Source: a virus. From it: 37,643 bases of DNA. The notes under the pieces are model-generated. The model was not told the DNA's origin, ran no database searches, and was given only the letters and a program-made list of their open reading frames with translations. Position 1 is the stretch's first letter; each line of letters begins with the position of its first letter. A program made the translations under genes and the position numbers. Of this stretch, positions 11,933-17,649 are shown piece after piece. Where the stretch lies: positions 1 to 37,643 of the IMG/VR virus record IMGVR_UViG_3300042863_001387, one strand, 5' to 3'.

Positions 11933-11961
11933 ATTATAGCAAGCTTGTCTTTTATTGTCAA
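11933..11961 (-). promoter_or_regulatory. sigma70-type early promoter for 11734-11901
   Basis: TTGACA at 11956-11961 and TATAAT at 11933-11938, 17 bp apart. Confidence 0.9.
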
Positions 11962-11984
11962 GCTTTTTTTGATGCTTATTACTT

Positions 11985-12059
11985 TGGTCCGGCGTGACAG
12001 AATCGAACTGCCATAAAGGGAGTAGAAATCCCTTGTATTATCCATTATACGAACGCCAG
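11985..12059 (-). tRNA. tRNA-Arg(TCT)
   Basis: Acceptor CTGGCGT/ACGCCGG, anticodon stem AGGGA/TCCCT, loop TTTCTAC, T-loop TTCGATT, encoded CCA. Confidence 0.92.
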
Positions 12060-12080
12060 CTAAATTTCTAACTTGCCTCT

Positions 12081-12109
12081 ATTATAGCAGGCAACTTAAT
12101 TACTGTCAA
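12081..12109 (-). promoter_or_regulatory. sigma70-type promoter for tRNA-Arg(TCT)
   Basis: TTGACA at 12104-12109 and TATAAT at 12081-12086, 17 bp spacer. Confidence 0.88.
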
Positions 12110-12119
12110 CCGTTCAGTT

Positions 12120-12680
12120 CTAGGAAAGCAAAATTCTACTGTGTTTTGGTACGCCGGCAATCAAATATTCCATTTGATCGGCTAGAATATTACGATTTTG
12201 TAAAATCATATTTTCAAAATGTGAAGGTACATATGGTAGGTAAAGCAATTCCATTCTTGCTTCCTTCAAACTTTTATGTCCTTTTTCACTGTTACAATCG
12301 CGGCAAGAGGTGACTACATTCATCCAAGTATTGTCTCCACCCTTACTTTTAGGAATAATATGGTCTCTGCTTAAAGCATGGAAGTTGGCAAAATACTTGC
12401 CACAATAGGCACACAGATTTCTATCCCTACCAAACAATGTTTTATTACTCAATGCTACTTGGGCGTGTTTATGTGGGTTGAACCCGTGACCCTTGATAGC
12501 AATGATACACGAAGTTTCTAGGTAACTTGATGTACCATCATTTTGAAGTCCACCCCGATATCTAGCCACAATCTCTCCCATACTCCAACCTACTGATTTG
12601 GTGGCGTGGTATGAAATTGCGGTATCATTTGTTATCCATTGTCTGGGGGTTCCTGAGATATCTAGTGCTAATACTGACAC
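12120..12680 (-). CDS. HNH endonuclease
   Basis: A 186-residue protein with a C-terminal HNH_5-type domain: CAYCGKYF (CxxC, about 89-96), SRDHIIPKSKGG (DH, about 106-117), N in NTWMNVVTSC, and CRDC. The N-terminal 80 residues (SVLALDISGTPRQWITNDTA) are the extension common to phage and bacterial HNH proteins of this type. The start is GTG at 12680 with AAAGGAG 7 nt upstream; a late octamer ACTAAATA and a TATAAT lie further up. It may act as a free-standing mobile nuclease in the tRNA array or in DNA processing. Confidence 0.88.
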   Translation of the reverse strand: MSVLALDISGTPRQWITNDTAISYHATKSVGWSMGEIVARYRGGLQNDGTSSYLETSCIIAIKGHGFNPHKHAQVALSNKTLFGRDRNLCAYCGKYFANFHALSRDHIIPKSKGGDNTWMNVVTSCRDCNSEKGHKSLKEARMELLYLPYVPSHFENMILQNRNILADQMEYLIAGVPKHSRILLS

Positions 12681-12729
12681 GACAAAACTCCTTTTCTATT
12701 ATAGTTGCTGTGTTTATTTAGTAGTATAT

Positions 12730-12806
12730 TGGTGGGCCATAGAGGATTTGAACCCCTAACGTCAAGTTTCGAAGACTTGCACTCTATCCAGTTGAGTTAA
12801 TGACCC
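12730..12806 (-). tRNA. tRNA-Arg(TCG)
   Basis: Acceptor GGGTCAT/ATGGCCC, anticodon stem CAAGT/ACTTG, loop CTTCGAA, T-loop TTCAAAT, encoded CCA. Between this and 12,925 lies only a TCCTCCGAC/GTCGGAGGA hairpin (12,888-12,906). Confidence 0.94.
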
Positions 12807-12925
12807 GTGATCGCCAAAGCAGATTAACCGTTCCCATTGTCGGCCACGGTCTTTGATTGAACACCCATGCTTGTCACAGCACTTCATCCTCCGACAGTCG
12901 GAGGACATTGACACGTTCTTTTATA

Positions 12926-13429
12926 TTACACGAATTTCAAACTTTGTAATACTTGTTCAAATGATAATTCATGCCAAAATAATCTTAATATTTTTCGAGT
13001 TGTGTTTGGCGTATACATTTTTACAGAATGAATTGAGTTACCAACATCTAATAAATAGCAATCTCCTTTATTTGCTTTAAAGGAACCTATCTTTTCTAAA
13101 TTTTTTTGATTGTAGGATACTAATCCTTTTTTTGAATCCGGTGCTGCATTAAGTTCTTTCCAAAAAAATGTTTCATCTTCATTGGCATCAAAATAAAAAT
13201 TAAGAGCAGTTTGCCAAGTATCAGTATGAGGGCCGGCACCAGGGTATGTAATTTCTGTTATGTTTACTCGAGGTGTTACATCAAACTGAATTTGTTTATT
13301 TAATATGGCAAACAAATAGTCAGTGTCTAAAATAGTAAATTCTTTGAACCTCGGAAGATCAAACGCATTTACTCCTTTTAATTTAACAAAATCTAACTCT
13401 AAAAAAGATATATTTAATTTTTGAAACAT
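12926..13429 (-). CDS. 2OG-oxygenase-like protein (AspH-like minimal family)
   Basis: A 167-residue protein. PGAGPHTDTWQTALNFYFD (HxD) and a distal NSIHSVKMYTPNTTRKILRLFWHE with His and Arg match 2OG-Fe(II) oxygenase metal and cosubstrate positions. The WE/FW aromatic residues and the order resemble the proteins at 8,575 and 24,933. The start is the ATG at 13429: a perfect T4 late octamer TATAAATA lies exactly 5 nt upstream, predicting a leaderless mRNA; the longer frame would enter tRNA-Phe. The location among tRNA genes suggests a single-gene insertion with its own promoter. Confidence 0.65.
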   Translation of the reverse strand: MFQKLNISFLELDFVKLKGVNAFDLPRFKEFTILDTDYLFAILNKQIQFDVTPRVNITEITYPGAGPHTDTWQTALNFYFDANEDETFFWKELNAAPDSKKGLVSYNQKNLEKIGSFKANKGDCYLLDVGNSIHSVKMYTPNTTRKILRLFWHELSFEQVLQSLKFV

Positions 13430-13434
13430 AAGCA

Positions 13435-13442
13435 TATTTATA
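13435..13442 (-). promoter_or_regulatory. T4 late promoter octamer (perfect)
   Basis: TATAAATA on the minus strand, the exact T4 consensus, 5 nt before the ATG at 13429. Confidence 0.8.
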
Positions 13443-13449
13443 ATGTTCT

Positions 13450-13525
13450 TGGTGCCGCCTCTAGGAATCGAACCTAGTTCCACGATGCTTCAAACCGTTG
13501 CTATAACCATATCAGCTAAAGCGGC
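13450..13525 (-). tRNA. tRNA-Phe(GAA)
   Basis: Acceptor GCCGCTT/AGGCGGC, anticodon stem ACGGT/ATCGT, loop TTGAAGC, T-loop TTCGATT, encoded CCA. Confidence 0.88.
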
Positions 13526-13531
13526 AAATTT

Positions 13532-13605
13532 TGGGGTGAAGTGGGGAATCGAACCCTCCCTAACTGTTTCACAGACAGTTGTGCATCCATTACACTAACA
13601 ACACC
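13532..13605 (-). tRNA. tRNA-His(GTG), weak acceptor stem
   Basis: It has the extra 5' G opposite C73 that marks tRNA-His, loop CTGTGAA and T-loop TTCGATT, with encoded CCA. The acceptor GTGTTGT/ACTTCAC has two adjacent T-T mismatches and the T-stem is imperfect, so the gene may be decaying. Confidence 0.8.
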
Positions 13606-13610
13606 ATAAC

Positions 13611-13685
13611 TGGCAGGGACTGAAGGTAACGCTCCTTCTCACCCAGTTTCAAAGACTGGTATCTGCTCTTATCGATTTAATCCCT
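13611..13685 (-). tRNA. tRNA-Gln(TTG), aberrant T-loop
   Basis: Acceptor AGGGATT/AGTCCCT, anticodon stem CCAGT/ACTGG, loop CTTTGAA, perfect T-stem GAAGG/CCTTC, discriminator G, encoded CCA. The T-loop is AGCGTTA instead of TTCRANY and the D-loop (GATAAGAGCA) lacks GG, so the usual elbow contacts are absent. Confidence 0.75.
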
Positions 13686-13695
13686 ATTAAATAAA

Positions 13696-13829
13696 TTTGT
13701 CTACCGCTACACACTTTCCAAGTTGTGCGCTGAGTGCATTACTACACTTGCTACGGGCTTCAGGTACAATAACGAATGGCTTGGTTAACTCACTACTCAC
13801 ATATGGATAACCGTACACACATAGACAAA
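13696..13829. repeat. hairpin element F (8-bp inverted repeat)
   Basis: Arms TTTGTCTA (13696-13703) and TAGACAAA (13822-13829) enclose about 118 nt without an ORF, followed inside by GTGTGTA repeats on both sides. It resembles elements A-E in position between tRNA genes. Confidence 0.5.
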
Positions 13830-13832
13830 AGC

Positions 13833-13873
13833 TGGAGGAAGCGGTGAGATTCGAACCCACGGAATCCGTTTAT
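13833..13873 (-). pseudogene. orphan tRNA 3' half (Ser-like)
   Basis: It has a T-arm GTGGG-TTCGAAT-CTCAC, acceptor strand CGCTTCC, then T and CCA, but no 5' half. It lies directly behind the CCA of tRNA-Ser(TGA), whose 3' end (ATCTTCC-T-CCA) is similar, so it looks like a leftover of a duplicated or recombined Ser tRNA. Confidence 0.7.
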
Positions 13874-13963
13874 TGGAGGAAGATAACAGAATCGAACTGT
13901 CACCGTTTCATCAACAGTGGTCAGGATTTCAAGTCCCGTTAACGCCCAGCGTCACTATCTTCC
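13874..13963 (-). tRNA. tRNA-Ser(TGA)
   Basis: Class II tRNA: acceptor GGAAGAT/ATCTTCC, loop CTTGAAA, long variable arm, T-loop TTCGATT, encoded CCA. Discriminator T is unusual, since Ser normally has G. Confidence 0.88.
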
Positions 13964-14000
13964 AATTAACATTTAAAACACTCTAGGGCGGTGATTTCCA

Positions 14001-14199
14001 GTCAGCCAAATGTCTGACCTAAAGTGTATTCTAAAGCACACTTTTACAATATGCTTTAGAATAACGTGATTGCTCACGTTATAATAGGGTTATACCCTAT
14101 TCAAGAGTCTTACTCTCTGTGTTATCGCCACAGATTTTATGTATCTTGTCCGCCTTTTTATAGCAAGTTTCAAGTGCGCTATCTGGGCTACGTTCCCAG
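14001..14199 (-). ncRNA. multi-hairpin leader of the tRNA array
   Basis: Six separate hairpins follow the promoter at 14232-14260 on the minus strand: CTGGG/CCCAG (14183-14199), TCTGTG/CACAGA (14116-14134), AATAGGG/CCCTATT (14083-14101), AACGTGA/TCACGTT (14063-14080), an 11-bp ATTCTAAAGCA stem (14028-14062) and GTCAG/CTGAC (14001-14018). No convincing ORF is present. It is either a structured leader or a stable small RNA processed off before tRNA-Ser. Confidence 0.6.
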
Positions 14200-14231
14200 T
14201 ACATTGCTGTATCACAATATTTCAAGAGTGT

Positions 14232-14260
14232 ATTCTACTCTTTTTCTCAAATCTTGTCAA
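14232..14260 (-). promoter_or_regulatory. sigma70-type promoter at the head of the tRNA array
   Basis: TTGACA at 14255-14260 and TAGAAT at 14232-14237, 17 bp spacer, just below the terminator of the biosynthetic cluster. Confidence 0.85.
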
Positions 14261-14281
14261 GTAATTTCTTTCTCTTAAAGC

Positions 14282-14315
14282 AAAAAACCCCGAGACTGTT
14301 AAGTTTCTCGGGGTT
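14282..14315 (-). terminator. strong rho-independent terminator
   Basis: A 10-bp stem AACCCCGAGA/TCTCGGGGTT with a 10-nt loop is followed on the minus strand by a run of six T. It ends the long minus-strand accessory cluster and insulates the tRNA array. Confidence 0.92.
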
Positions 14316-14344
14316 TAGATAAAGTTCTTTATGATACTAACCTG

Positions 14345-14476
14345 TTACCTAATCCCCGAGATTCTTTGTACCTCATTTAATCCGCGAATACTTGTTGGAT
14401 ATGCTGGCGCAAAGGAGTTGCCGGCTATTGATTGCCAGAGTTCCATATGTTTCCACAAGTTACAAGTTTTATTCAT
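14345..14476 (-). CDS. 43-residue terminal ORF of the accessory cluster
   Basis: A short ORF with N-terminal MNKTCNLWKHMELWQSIAGN and C-terminal PTSIRGLNEVQRISGIR. A late octamer ACTAAATA (14484-14491) lies 7 nt before the ATG, a spacing close to that of neighbouring leaderless genes, and the strong terminator follows the stop. It is the last coding unit of the cluster. It could be a small conserved phage protein. A modified-peptide precursor is conceivable given the radical SAM and P450 genes, but there is no leader/core motif that I recognise. Confidence 0.5.
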   Translation of the reverse strand: MNKTCNLWKHMELWQSIAGNSFAPAYPTSIRGLNEVQRISGIR

Positions 14477-14510
14477 AGTAAGTTATTTAGTCCTATTTTA
14501 AAAATAGCTA

Positions 14511-15176
14511 TTAATTGATGTCAAATAAGTTATACTGGGCTACAAATTCACTAACGACGGTGACAACCTCATCATAATTTGTTACTACACTTTTATAATC
14601 AATGTCCATTGGCACTAGATCAATGTCACTTCCCAATTCTAATTTAAGTATTAAATTAGCCACATTGTCGTACTCATAATCATATACTTGGGTAGAAGTA
14701 GTAACAGCAGAAAGTATATACTGTTTAATTTTGTTATACGATAGATATCCATTTAATAAATGATGTATCTTACTATGCGATATAGTATACGGTTCAGCGA
14801 CAACCTTCTGATTCTTTTTTCTATGCCAAGTGGTACTGTCGTCGGGATCCATATACGCATAACTTAGTATGGCATCTATATAATTGATTCTAGTTAAGAA
14901 AATTATGGTGTCAAACGATTGATAGTTTATTGTTTTATACAACTCAGTTATAGCATTACTATTGGAGTCAAAAAAATCATTACCATTAAGCTTAACGCAC
15001 ATACTATCGCTTTCATTGATGACTGCTATCAACGGCGGATATTCATTAAAATTCTTATTTTTGATTCTGTTTTTTGTTATGGTGTCACCAAACGGGCGTA
15101 AATTGAATTTTTTACAGCACAAATCGTGTATCATTGTGCTTTTACTCCTAGGAGTATAAAATATTAATATTTTCAT
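14511..15176 (-). CDS. sulfotransferase-like protein
   Basis: A 221-residue protein. FYTPRSKSTMIHDLCC (residues 6-21) has the form of the PAPS 5'-phosphosulfate loop of sulfotransferases (PRSGTT-like), and FLTRINYIDAILSYAYMD (about 94-111) matches the second motif, where R and S bind the 3'-phosphate of PAPS. This suggests transfer of sulfate to a hydroxyl, as in Stf0-type enzymes, though the P-loop could also suit a kinase-like role. The gene begins 3 nt after the P450 stop with an AGGGG ribosome-binding site, so the two are cotranslated and may act in sequence: hydroxylation, then sulfation. Confidence 0.62.
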   Translation of the reverse strand: MKILIFYTPRSKSTMIHDLCCKKFNLRPFGDTITKNRIKNKNFNEYPPLIAVINESDSMCVKLNGNDFFDSNSNAITELYKTINYQSFDTIIFLTRINYIDAILSYAYMDPDDSTTWHRKKNQKVVAEPYTISHSKIHHLLNGYLSYNKIKQYILSAVTTSTQVYDYEYDNVANLILKLELGSDIDLVPMDIDYKSVVTNYDEVVTVVSEFVAQYNLFDIN

Positions 15177-15179
15177 CCC

Positions 15180-16319
15180 CTAAATAGTTTCCACCATCAG
15201 ATTAGTTACAGAGTCTTGATTACCGGAAGAGGTAATCTGAAAGACGAATCCTGAGGGGTCTGGCGTTATTTTATATTTACCTAATGTACCTAGTAACAAC
15301 TCGACCCATACTTGAAGTACCTTCTTACTAATAACGGATGCAATACAGGCGTGCATTCCATATCCAAACGCAAGGCTTCCTGCATTTTCGCGTTCTGGTA
15401 AGAATTTATCTGGGTCAGCAAACATATTAGGATCTCTGTTTGCTGCCTCTAGAGACAAAATAACCTTATCGCCCAATTTCAAGGATACATTATGCATACT
15501 AATATCTCTTGTTACCGTTCTAACTTTTCTACCTGATGAAGAATTGTACCTCAATGATTCGTTAATCAGCCCGGGAATCAATGATCTATCTTGATTTAAT
15601 GTCTCAAATAGATCCTCCCTATATAGGTCTACTGCTAAAAATCCCAGAGCGCCAGACAATGATCCAACTCCAGAAATAGTTGGACCGGTAAATAATGAAA
15701 TCAATGTGTCGTCTTTACTATGTGTTATGAATTCATGGTATATTCCAGGACCAACTGACGGGACTTTATTTTTAAGCAAACTAACTATTAACTTAGTAAA
15801 TTCATTGTAGTATGACTGATCTACATTGTGTGCCACAGATTGGCTAGCGTGCCGTAATATGCCAAGTACTAATCTATGAACTTCTTTTTTGCAATGCGGT
15901 AAATTCAGAATTTCTGTACTGACCCAAGCACTAGCCTCTTCTACTAAACTTGACAAGTTAAAAACTGAATTATTAACAGCCAACAACTCTGTTGACCTTT
16001 CTACAAAACAATTGACTATTCGTTGAATGTTCTCTTTGCTATATGCTTCTTTAACTATGTTTTTGAGGATACTATGCATTGGATCATCAGACGCCCCAAG
16101 TGTTCTATTGAACCGATGTGGGGATTCTTGAATAAGATTTCCGCGACCGGAGGAAAAAATATCGTGATTTTTTAATGCGTATTTTACGTCATCGTATCGG
16201 GTAAATACATATCCATTATATTTTTCACAATAATATGCAGTGTCCATTACCTGCATTTTTTTATACATCTCAAATTTATATGAGAGCCAATCACTTGACA
16301 GGGGATTAAAAAGTTCCAT
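15180..16319 (-). CDS. cytochrome P450
   Basis: A 379-residue soluble bacterial-type P450. The ESLR motif (E-x-x-R) and the heme loop FGYGMHACIA with the thiolate Cys at about residue 325 are clear, as is the PERF-region analogue FADPDKFLPERE. Two features are odd: the I-helix reads LFTGPTISGVGSLS and lacks the usual acid-alcohol pair (A/G-G-x-D/E-T), and the last heme-loop Gly is Ala. Such I-helices occur in P450s with unusual oxygen activation. No ferredoxin or reductase gene is nearby, so host redox partners would be needed. The AAAGGAGC ribosome-binding site lies in a palindrome (16326-16342) that may control translation. Confidence 0.92.
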   Translation of the reverse strand: MELFNPLSSDWLSYKFEMYKKMQVMDTAYYCEKYNGYVFTRYDDVKYALKNHDIFSSGRGNLIQESPHRFNRTLGASDDPMHSILKNIVKEAYSKENIQRIVNCFVERSTELLAVNNSVFNLSSLVEEASAWVSTEILNLPHCKKEVHRLVLGILRHASQSVAHNVDQSYYNEFTKLIVSLLKNKVPSVGPGIYHEFITHSKDDTLISLFTGPTISGVGSLSGALGFLAVDLYREDLFETLNQDRSLIPGLINESLRYNSSSGRKVRTVTRDISMHNVSLKLGDKVILSLEAANRDPNMFADPDKFLPERENAGSLAFGYGMHACIASVISKKVLQVWVELLLGTLGKYKITPDPSGFVFQITSSGNQDSVTNLMVETI

Positions 16320-16325
16320 TATTAT

Positions 16326-16342
16326 GCTCCTTTTAAAGGAGC
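16326..16342 (-). promoter_or_regulatory. palindrome covering the P450 ribosome-binding site
   Basis: GCTCCTTT/AAAGGAGC arms around a single central base. In RNA a 6-bp stem would bury the Shine-Dalgarno AAGGAG. Confidence 0.6.
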
Positions 16343-16353
16343 TCCAAAATATT

Positions 16354-16668
16354 TTACAGTGTATTTCTTACTTCTGAGAAGGTAACGCCATTCTCAGTAT
16401 TATATGCATCGCGAATAGCCCAATAGTTACTAACTACCGGATCTGCATACACGTCATTACAAGTCTCTTCACTATCCCAAATAAATGTAGTTGTCATGGT
16501 CAACTGGTCATCTGAATGTTCTTGTACCAATAACAATAATTTATCAGTGTGTCTGTAGGTTTCAACCCAATATGTCATAAAATGATTTGAAACGTCATCA
16601 ATATCACTTACTTTAAAAAATTCTATATCAATCGACGGTCTTGCTGCGGTTCTTATAATCTGATACAT
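16354..16668 (-). CDS. small alpha/beta protein, paralogue of 17319-17621
   Basis: A 104-residue protein. It shares the pattern A/E-x-RPS(I/V)xI.F(F/Y), then Y..T.(K/I), DxLTxT...W.S, and a late YN.EN.(V/I) with its neighbour at 17,319. The alternation (strand, helix, strands) fits a ferredoxin-like dimeric alpha-beta barrel, the fold of small monooxygenases, cyclases and binding proteins, but no catalytic residue can be picked. It lies between the P450 and the cupin-like gene. A GATAAATA octamer and an AGGAAA ribosome-binding site precede it. Confidence 0.6.
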   Translation of the reverse strand: MYQIIRTAARPSIDIEFFKVSDIDDVSNHFMTYWVETYRHTDKLLLLVQEHSDDQLTMTTTFIWDSEETCNDVYADPVVSNYWAIRDAYNTENGVTFSEVRNTL

Positions 16669-16707
16669 ATTTTTTCCTATAAAGTTATAATATATTTATC
16701 TTTAAAA

Positions 16708-17292
16708 TTAGAGATTTATAAATGCATCAGACACATCAGCATACTTATCCGGAATAATTACTGCATCTGGTTTGTGTGTTTTAATCAGACTTGTTTGAAT
16801 AGGACCCTGTAACTCCCCTTTCCATTGAATGGCAGCTGAAGTCATTTCATCAACGTTATGCCATTTTTCAAATGAAAGAATACAAAATCCATTTCCTAAT
16901 AAACTACCGGTTTCTCCACCGTGATATTCACCTGATAGTATTTTCGTAGAGGTATCTCCCCATGTCCTTGAAGTATTGTTTGGTTGGCGTGGTGATAAGC
17001 TGCCTCCACCTAAATCCATAGTTATGACTTCCATTCTAGGATGCGAATGGTTACGTATATACATTTGAGGATATACTAAGTATAATTCAACTTGGTATGC
17101 CCCGTGTCTGAACAAACAAATAGCAACGGCATCATCACTACGCACCACTTCAGCGTTCCAAGGAATCATCATGGGAATTTTAGACTCCATATACCAATTT
17201 ACAAAATCCTCTAATGTTTCCCAGTCAGATGGTATTTGTAAGTCTTTAAAAAAAACAGAGGAATCAAACTGTTTCCAAATTGGAGAATTCAT
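16708..17292 (-). CDS. cupin-like protein
   Basis: A 194-residue protein. IRNHSHPRMEVITMDLGG (about 82-99) resembles a cupin metal motif (H-x-H...E), followed by a second block with GEYHGGETGSLL and FEKWHNV. Cupins bind metals and act as dioxygenases, epimerases or cyclases. Sequence N-terminal to the barrel (WETLEDFVNWYMESKIPMM) is helical. I use the second of two adjacent ATGs (17292) because the late octamer AATAAATA (17299-17306) directly abuts the first; T4 geometry then puts +1 one nt before this ATG. The function is unknown. Confidence 0.55.
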   Translation of the reverse strand: MNSPIWKQFDSSVFFKDLQIPSDWETLEDFVNWYMESKIPMMIPWNAEVVRSDDAVAICLFRHGAYQVELYLVYPQMYIRNHSHPRMEVITMDLGGGSLSPRQPNNTSRTWGDTSTKILSGEYHGGETGSLLGNGFCILSFEKWHNVDEMTSAAIQWKGELQGPIQTSLIKTHKPDAVIIPDKYADVSDAFINL

Positions 17293-17298
17293 TGACAT

Positions 17299-17306
17299 TA
17301 TTTATT
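17299..17306 (-). promoter_or_regulatory. T4-type late promoter octamer
   Basis: AATAAATA on the minus strand; predicted +1 is one nt before the ATG at 17292. Confidence 0.6.
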
Positions 17307-17318
17307 TGCTTTCTTCTA

Positions 17319-17621
17319 CTATAATAATATGCGTGATATAATATTATTTTCACGATTATATATTCTATTTGGAATTATCTGGGTGTCATAACAAAATGAG
17401 TCTGTCGAAAACTGTAAGAATCCTGCACGCGAAATCCATGTCATCTTATTAGTTAACGTTAACCGATCTTCTGAATAAGTTACCACTGATAGTATGAAGA
17501 TACTAGTAGTAATATAGGTGTCATTGAAGTATTTCCTATAGGCAGATGACGCTGGATTCCTTTCAGCATAAAAAGGAATCGTTACTGATGGTCTTGTTTC
17601 TTCCTTAAAAAATATGTACAC
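17319..17621 (-). CDS. small alpha/beta protein, paralogue of 16354-16668
   Basis: A 100-residue protein with EETRPSVTIPFYAE (6-19), TTSIFILSVVTYSEDRLTLTNKMTWIS and a C-terminal YNRENNI, the same order as the gene at 16,354. The fold is probably ferredoxin-like. It starts with GTG at 17621, and the octamer ACTAAATA (17626-17633) ends 4 nt upstream, so the mRNA would have almost no leader. The two copies flank the cupin-like gene, perhaps as subunits of one complex. Confidence 0.6.
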   Translation of the reverse strand: MYIFFKEETRPSVTIPFYAERNPASSAYRKYFNDTYITTSIFILSVVTYSEDRLTLTNKMTWISRAGFLQFSTDSFCYDTQIIPNRIYNRENNIISRILL

Positions 17622-17625
17622 GTGT

Positions 17626-17633
17626 TATTTAGT
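17626..17633 (-). promoter_or_regulatory. T4-type late promoter octamer
   Basis: ACTAAATA on the minus strand, 4 nt before the GTG start at 17621. Confidence 0.6.
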
Positions 17634-17649
17634 CCGTATATACGTTCAT

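Noticed and set aside
12763-12888. 41-codon Cys-rich minus-strand ORF starting after TCGGAGG
   Set aside because: It overlaps most of tRNA-Arg(TCG), and the GGAGG touches the ATG, too close for initiation.
5659-13963. prophage attachment site in the tRNA cluster
   Set aside because: No integrase gene or flanking direct repeat is seen, and the content is that of a lytic T4-like phage.
14066-14278. 70-codon plus-strand ORF
   Set aside because: It runs antisense through a promoter and six hairpins, with no ribosome-binding site and atypical composition.
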